Below, in pieces: positions 60,292-64,000 of a stretch of DNA of 64,000 nt (position 1 is its first letter; the number at the start of each line of letters is the position of its first letter). A program made the translations under genes and the position numbers. The notes under the pieces were generated by a model that was given only the letters and a program-made list of their open reading frames with translations, ran no database searches and was not told the DNA's origin. Source of the DNA: Gemmataceae bacterium (GTDB taxonomy: Bacteria > Planctomycetota > Planctomycetia > Gemmatales > Gemmataceae). The stretch is from NCBI GenBank assembly GCA_022616435.1, contig JAKEET010000126.1:1-64000 (forward strand), in the 5' to 3' direction.

Positions 60292-60939
60292 CTACTCAGA
60301 GGCTGTCCGCGAAAAGCAGGGGTCTGACCCGTTTTCGGATAGCCTCTCAGATTCGTGCGCGGACCGAACCAGTTCCTTGAGCCGTGCCAGCACGCGGTGA
60401 CGGGCGAGGTAGACGGCCGCCGCGGTCAGGCCGAGGTCGGCGGCCACGCTCTGGGTGGGATGTCCGTCCATGGCTGTTCTCCAGAAGGCTTTCCAGGTCG
60501 AATCCGTGACGTCCCTTCGGACCTGCGCGCACGCCCAGGCAAACACCCGATCCTGCCACTCGGCCTCCCACGCCTCGTGGTCCACCGGGGGCGCCTGAAC
60601 TTGCTCCAGGACGTGCCGGGTCGCCGGATCACCGCTGCCGCAAGGCCCCCGTCGCTGGGCCGCGCGCCAATCGGACAGTCGGCGGCGCACCAGGGTGAAC
60701 AGCCAGTTGCGAAACAACCCGCGGCGCGGATCGTACTCCAGCCGGCCCACCGCGGCCGCCACGCCGCGGAGCACTTCCTGTCCCAGGTCGGCCGCGTCGG
60801 CGTCCTGGAGGCCTTGCTTGCGCGCGTAATTGTAGACCAGAGCGCCGTAGAGATCGATGAACTCCGTCCATGCCGCCGCGTCTCCCGAATCGCGCAAGCG
60901 TACGAGCAGACTGGCTCGGGTAGCAGGAATCTCGGCCAT
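60292..60939 (-). CDS. ECF-type RNA polymerase sigma factor
   Basis: 215 residues. Region 2 is RLRDSGDAAAWTEFIDLYGALVYNYARKQGLQDADAADLGQEVLRGVAAAV (13-63) with the RxWL-like FRNWLFTLVRRRLSDWRA; region 4 is FWRTAMDGHPTQSVAADLGLTAAAVYLARHRVLARLKEL, the helix-turn-helix that reads the -35. It resembles the planctomycete-specific ECF groups associated with Ser/Thr kinases, and it lies directly upstream of one (26 bases). The zinc finger on that kinase could be its anti-sigma. The last 18 residues are encoded by a palindromic repeat. Confidence 0.93.
   Translation of the reverse strand: MAEIPATRASLLVRLRDSGDAAAWTEFIDLYGALVYNYARKQGLQDADAADLGQEVLRGVAAAVGRLEYDPRRGLFRNWLFTLVRRRLSDWRAAQRRGPCGSGDPATRHVLEQVQAPPVDHEAWEAEWQDRVFAWACAQVRRDVTDSTWKAFWRTAMDGHPTQSVAADLGLTAAAVYLARHRVLARLKELVRSAHESERLSENGSDPCFSRTASE
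60297..60349. repeat. Palindromic repeat at the end of the ECF sigma gene
   Basis: Arms GAGGCTGTCCGCGAAAA and TTTTCGGATAGCCTCTC (a few mismatches). It encodes the sigma factor's last 18 residues (SERLSENGSDPCFSRTASE) and its stop. Confidence 0.8.
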
Positions 60940-61003
60940 CGCTCAGCTCGGTCTATCGATCAGTTCCGGCTCGTGCCGCGGATCTTTCACGGGGGCGGCG
61001 CGG

Positions 61004-61093
61004 CAAGCGGCTTCAGGTAAATCACGAAAGCACGAAAGTACGAAAACACGGCACACTCTTGTTCTTTTCGTGCTTTCGTCCTTTCGTGTTTTC
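61004..61093. repeat. Palindromic repeat family J, copy 2
   Basis: Exact 90-base inverted copy of 54443-54532. It lies in the 446-base gap 60940-61385, which otherwise holds a 15-base tandem repeat and no gene that can be supported. Confidence 0.95.
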
Positions 61094-61311
61094 GTGATGG
61101 TCCGGCGCCCTGGCGGACCTGGCTTTGGTGTACGGCTGGACCCCGCCTTTGTGAAGAAGCGGTCGTTGTGCGAGCTGAGTAGGTCGCGGCCGGCCTTCGC
61201 GCCGAGAAAAATGACGTTCTCTGTTACAACTTCGCGATTAGATGATCGAGGAGATGCCAGGAGGCGGCGGCGGTCCCGCTGTCGCCAGCCTGCATGGTGT
61301 TAGCAACGTGT

Positions 61312-61371
61312 GAACCGGCGGAAGCCGAACCGGCGGAAGCCGAACCGGCGGAAGCCGAACCGGCGGAAGCC
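61312..61371. repeat. 15-base tandem repeat, four copies
   Basis: GAACCGGCGGAAGCC repeated exactly four times, ending 14 bases before the start codon of the next gene; the ribosome site CTGGAGAAACC follows it. Copy number could change mRNA folding at the start. Confidence 0.95.
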
Positions 61372-61385
61372 CTGGAGAAACCAAT

Positions 61386-61943
61386 ATGCCGATCGACAAG
61401 GACTTGGCGGGTGCGTTGAAGCAGGCGAAGACCAGGACCATGAACTTCGCCCTGGTCGAGAAAAAGAAAGGCGAAGGGACGCTGATTGTCAACAGCGGCG
61501 ACGTCAAGTCGTCCGCGATTGCGGAGGCCGAGAAGGCCATCGGCGGCACCAAGACCTACAAGGGCAAGTGTTTCACCGACGAGAACACCGGCGAGCTGAT
61601 GTTCGAGACAACCTCGGACGTGCCCTCCGTCGATACGCTCAAGGCGGTCATCAAACGGGATGCGGGCATGACACTCAAGGTCAACTCGCGCAAGGAGACC
61701 GCGGCCAAGGTCCTGGATATGTTGGGCGCCAAGCTCAAGGAGAACGCCCAGAAGCGCCTCGCCGGCATCGAGGGCGGGGCCGACTTCAAGAAGGCGATGT
61801 CCCTTGGCGGCCCGGTCGCCGACGACCTGAAGAAGCGGGTGAAGGAAATCAAGAACTTGATCGACCGCAACGACTCGAAAAAAGCCAACGAGGCCATGGA
61901 TCGGCTCGACAAGGTCGCCAAGAACCCCACGCAGACCCTGTGA
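61386..61943 (+). CDS. Hypothetical protein, 185 residues
   Basis: Starts MPIDKDLAGALKQAKTRTMNFALVEKKKGEGTLIV with GGAG 9 bases upstream. Two similar segments are visible: residues 12-75 (beta-rich, KTMNFALV...TLIVNSGDVKSSAIAEAEK and GKCFTDENTGELMFETTS) and a helical part 75-185 (LKAVIKRDAGMTLKVNSR, then DDLKKRVKEIKNLIDRNDSKKANEAMDRLDKV). Lys-rich, no signal peptide, no catalytic motif. I do not recognise the family. The well-formed start and codon use say that it is a real gene. Isolated in the neighbourhood. Confidence 0.7.
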   Translation: MPIDKDLAGALKQAKTRTMNFALVEKKKGEGTLIVNSGDVKSSAIAEAEKAIGGTKTYKGKCFTDENTGELMFETTSDVPSVDTLKAVIKRDAGMTLKVNSRKETAAKVLDMLGAKLKENAQKRLAGIEGGADFKKAMSLGGPVADDLKKRVKEIKNLIDRNDSKKANEAMDRLDKVAKNPTQTL

Positions 61944-61955
61944 CGGACCGTATGC

Positions 61956-62155
61956 TCATTTCTTCTCCGTGACCAGCGCGAACCCGTCGACCACGGCGCC
62001 CTGGCGCAGGCGGATGCCGAGCACCTTGCGGCCATCCTTCGCAAGGACATGCGAGGTCGCGCCCTTGTACCCGAGCAGCGCGCCGGTGTAGCTGTCCTTG
62101 AGGTCGAGCGAGCCATCGACCTTGATCTTGGCGTAGGTGAGCTTGATGCCGTCGA
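61956..62155 (-). pseudogene. Gene remnant, C-terminal fragment
   Basis: The minus frame reads IDGIKLTYAKIKVDGSLDL, then KDSYTGALLGYKGATSHVLAKDGRKVLGIRLRQ and GAVVDGFALVTEKK, which looks like a real beta-rich C-terminus. Upstream the frame runs through the antisense of the tRNA-Sec gene, where it cannot be protein of the same family. So the 5' part is probably lost or replaced. Family not recognised. Confidence 0.4.
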
Positions 62156-62236
62156 TGTGTGGCAGCGAACAAAAAACCAGCCAACCGGTCACGAACCCTT
62201 GAATCCGCCGAGGTTCCGGCGGAAAATCAACGTGTC

Positions 62237-62331
62237 GGGAGTATTTGCACCGCTGGTGCGGGCCCTGGTCTTCAAAACCAGTGGGGGGTTTGAACAAAGC
62301 TCTCAGTGGGTTCGATTCCCATATACTCCCG
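62237..62331 (+). tRNA. selC: tRNA-Sec (anticodon TCA)
   Basis: 95 bases, the length of bacterial selenocysteine tRNA. 8-base-pair acceptor GGGAGTAT / ATACTCCC (62237-62244 with 62323-62330, all Watson-Crick), 5-base-pair T arm GTGGG-TTCGATT-CCCAT, anticodon arm CTGGT-CTTCAAA-ACCAG giving TCA, extended D stem TGCACC/GGTGCG and a long variable arm (GGGGGGTTTGAACAAAGCTC). Discriminator G at 62331, no CCA encoded. The 8/5 acceptor/T-arm plan and the long variable arm separate it from a suppressor tRNA. It implies that the organism reads UGA as selenocysteine and has SelA, SelB and SelD elsewhere. Confidence 0.95.
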
Positions 62332-62340
62332 CTTGCGTTC

Positions 62341-63996
62341 TCACTTCACCCAACTCTTGTCCCGCGCCGCCCGGAATTCGTCCCCCGGATTCCACGTCGG
62401 CAAGCCGTCCGCGTTGGCGGCCTCGACCGCGATGTCGTGCGCGAACCGCATCAGCACCGGGAAGCCGGAGAAGTCCCAGTCTTCGCGGAATTCATCGGCC
62501 GGCGTGTGGTACACCCTGGCGATGAACTGCTCGACCGCCTTCGGGATGAAGTCGGCCGGCTTGCCGCGGATCTTTTCGCCGAGGGACACCGAAAAGGCCG
62601 GGACGCCGCCGCGGGCCAGCGCGAAGTGATCGGACCGATAGAACAGGCCCAGGTGGCCGCGCTTGTCCGGTTCGATCGTGAGCTTGTGCTTCTGCGCCGC
62701 CGCTTGAACCGTTGGCCAGGCGGTGGTGCGCTCGGCGCCGCTGACCACCACCGACTCCGGCACGCCCAGCGGATGGATCACGTCGAAGTTCAAGTCGATG
62801 GCGGTCTTGCCGAGCGGGACCACGGGGTTCTGCGCATAGTAGACGGCGCCGAGCAGGCCGCTCTCCTCGGCGGCGGTGGAGAAGAAGATGGCGGAGCGTT
62901 TCGGCTTCGAGCGCTGGCCTGACCAGAGCCGGGCCATCTCCAGCAGGATCGCCGAGCCGGTGGCGTTGTCGAGGGCGCCGTTGTAGATCGTGTCGCTGCC
63001 GACGCCGCCCTTGCCGACGCCGAGGTGGTCCCAGTGGGCCGTGAACATCACGGCTTCCGACTTCAGGACCGGATCGCTGCCTTCCACCATGCCGATCACG
63101 TTCCTGGTGACGATCCTCCGCACCGTCGTCGGGATGTGGCCCTTGACGCGGACGCCTAACGGGATGGCCTTGAAGCCGCGGGTATCGGCCCGCTGGAGAG
63201 CTTCCTCCACGGTCAGGCCGGCGAGCGACAGCAGCTTGTCGCCGGCGCGGCGCGACAACCAGCCGGCGAACGCCAGGGCCGGCGCTCCCGGCGTCCGCTG
63301 AATCTGCGCCCCTTCGAGCTTGCGGACGACGCCGTACGGATAGCCCGCGGTCTCGTTGGTGTGGATGATCAGCACCGCCTTGGCGCCGCGGCGCGTGGCT
63401 TCGTCGTACCTGTAGGTCCAGCGGCCGTAGTAGGTGAGCGCCTTGCCGCCGAAGAATTTCGGATCGTCGGACGGCGGCTCGTTGGTGAAGACGACGACCA
63501 CCTTGCCGGTGACGTCCACGCCGTCGTAGTCGTTCCAGCCGAACTCCGGGGCGGTGATGCCGTGGCCGAGGAAGATCGCCTCGGCGTCAAAATCCTCGAG
63601 CGGCTGCTGCGTCCGGCCCTGGCCGGCGAACTCGTCCTCCAGGGTGAAACGGATCGTTTCGTCCCCCTTGGTCGCCGCCAGCGTGGCCGTCGCTTGGGTC
63701 AACACCTTGACGAGCGGCACGCTCTGGAAGTACGTGCCGCGCTCGCCCACCGGCTTGAGCCCGGCCTTCTTGAACGCGCCGGCGATGAAGTCGATGGTCC
63801 GTTCCTCGCCGGCGGTGCCGATGCCGCGGCCTTCGAGGCGGTCGCTCGACAGGTATTTGACGTCGGCGCGGATTCGGTCCGCGGAGATGATCGGATCACC
63901 GTCGTCCGGAGGGAGTGCGACGACCCTGTCATGATCCGAATGCGGCCCAAGAGCACAAACTGCAACTACGAAAAGGATTGCGATGTACCTGATCAT
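62341..63996 (-). CDS. Secreted M28-family aminopeptidase with PA domain
   Basis: 551 residues from the ATG at 63996, with a signal peptide (MIRYIAILFVVAVCALG). N-terminal SADRIRADVKYLSSDRLEGRGIGTAGEERTIDFIAGAFKKAGLKP opens the peptidase; an inserted protease-associated domain (about 140-290; EFGWNDYDGVDVTGKVVVVFTNEP, GAKAVLIIHTNE) follows. The di-zinc site is AHWDHLG (His, Asp), YNGALDNATG (Asp), TAAEESGLLG (Glu-Glu), FDV, and YHTPADEF (His). It should remove N-terminal residues from peptides in the periplasm or outside. The stop lies 9 bases from the tRNA-Sec gene on the opposite strand. Confidence 0.94.
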   Translation of the reverse strand: MIRYIAILFVVAVCALGPHSDHDRVVALPPDDGDPIISADRIRADVKYLSSDRLEGRGIGTAGEERTIDFIAGAFKKAGLKPVGERGTYFQSVPLVKVLTQATATLAATKGDETIRFTLEDEFAGQGRTQQPLEDFDAEAIFLGHGITAPEFGWNDYDGVDVTGKVVVVFTNEPPSDDPKFFGGKALTYYGRWTYRYDEATRRGAKAVLIIHTNETAGYPYGVVRKLEGAQIQRTPGAPALAFAGWLSRRAGDKLLSLAGLTVEEALQRADTRGFKAIPLGVRVKGHIPTTVRRIVTRNVIGMVEGSDPVLKSEAVMFTAHWDHLGVGKGGVGSDTIYNGALDNATGSAILLEMARLWSGQRSKPKRSAIFFSTAAEESGLLGAVYYAQNPVVPLGKTAIDLNFDVIHPLGVPESVVVSGAERTTAWPTVQAAAQKHKLTIEPDKRGHLGLFYRSDHFALARGGVPAFSVSLGEKIRGKPADFIPKAVEQFIARVYHTPADEFREDWDFSGFPVLMRFAHDIAVEAANADGLPTWNPGDEFRAARDKSWVK

Positions 63997-64000
63997 GGAC

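Noticed and set aside
62237..62331. Suppressor tRNA instead of tRNA-Sec
   Set aside because: The 8-pair acceptor, long variable arm and 95-base length fit only a selenocysteine tRNA.

Overview
The window is high-GC bacterial DNA from a planctomycete (Planctomycetota, probably a Gemmatales-like lineage). The support is a Planctomycetes-Verrucomicrobia (PVM) type microcompartment operon, DUF1549/DUF1553 and DUF1501 secreted proteins, two proteins carrying the N-terminal 'LExRxxPA' export motif, tetrahydromethanopterin C1 chemistry, Uma2 and DUF4058 families, and an ECF sigma factor next to a WD40-repeat Ser/Thr kinase. No tool was run; all family calls come from reading motifs.

Layout. 1-8217 (minus) is a bacterial microcompartment operon: DeoR regulator, PduL phosphotransacylase, two BMC-H shell proteins, acetate kinase, BMC-P, CoA-acylating aldehyde dehydrogenase, two BMC-P, class II aldolase and, after an inserted PIN/antitoxin pair, a lactate/malate dehydrogenase that runs off the left edge. 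Together these should cleave fuculose/rhamnulose-1-phosphate, turn the aldehyde into acyl-CoA, acyl-phosphate and ATP, and recycle NADH inside a protein shell. 8633-12608 holds a secreted DUF1549/DUF1553-DUF1501 pair. 12813-16237 holds a metallophosphatase-tetraheme cytochrome fusion and a membrane-anchored partner. 16468-22692 is mostly housekeeping (UVR-motif protein, FHA, methylene-H4MPT dehydrogenase, two DUF4190 proteins, nadC, Uma2, birA). 22935-35651 is a co-directional cluster of four PQQ-like beta-propeller proteins, two adenylate-forming enzymes and an acyl-reductase-like aldehyde dehydrogenase, which could be a two-component carboxylate reductase. 35873-38254 is an integration scar: tyrosine recombinase, tRNA-Lys, transposase fragment and pseudopilin fragment. 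38255-52400 carries a glycosyltransferase, a beta-helix surface protein, TPR, Rpn, NifU-like, membrane, sulfotransferase and secreted metalloprotease genes. 52666-64000 carries pyrG, a membrane protein/winged-helix pair, ispH, a ferritin-like gene with a probable frameshift, a kinase/ECF pair, tRNA-Sec and an M28 peptidase.

The most unusual feature is a set of at least a dozen different palindromic repeat families at gene ends. Seven of the nine junctions from the regulator to the aldolase in the microcompartment operon hold such a hairpin, nearly all of different sequence. Some families (A, B, C) recur in the PQQ/ligase region, and one (J) occurs as an exact 90-bp inverted pair 6.5 kb apart. 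Several elements supply stop codons or C-terminal tails, and two sit in frame inside the kinase gene. They may tune mRNA stability and shell/enzyme stoichiometry, or they may be REP/MITE-like mobile elements, or both.
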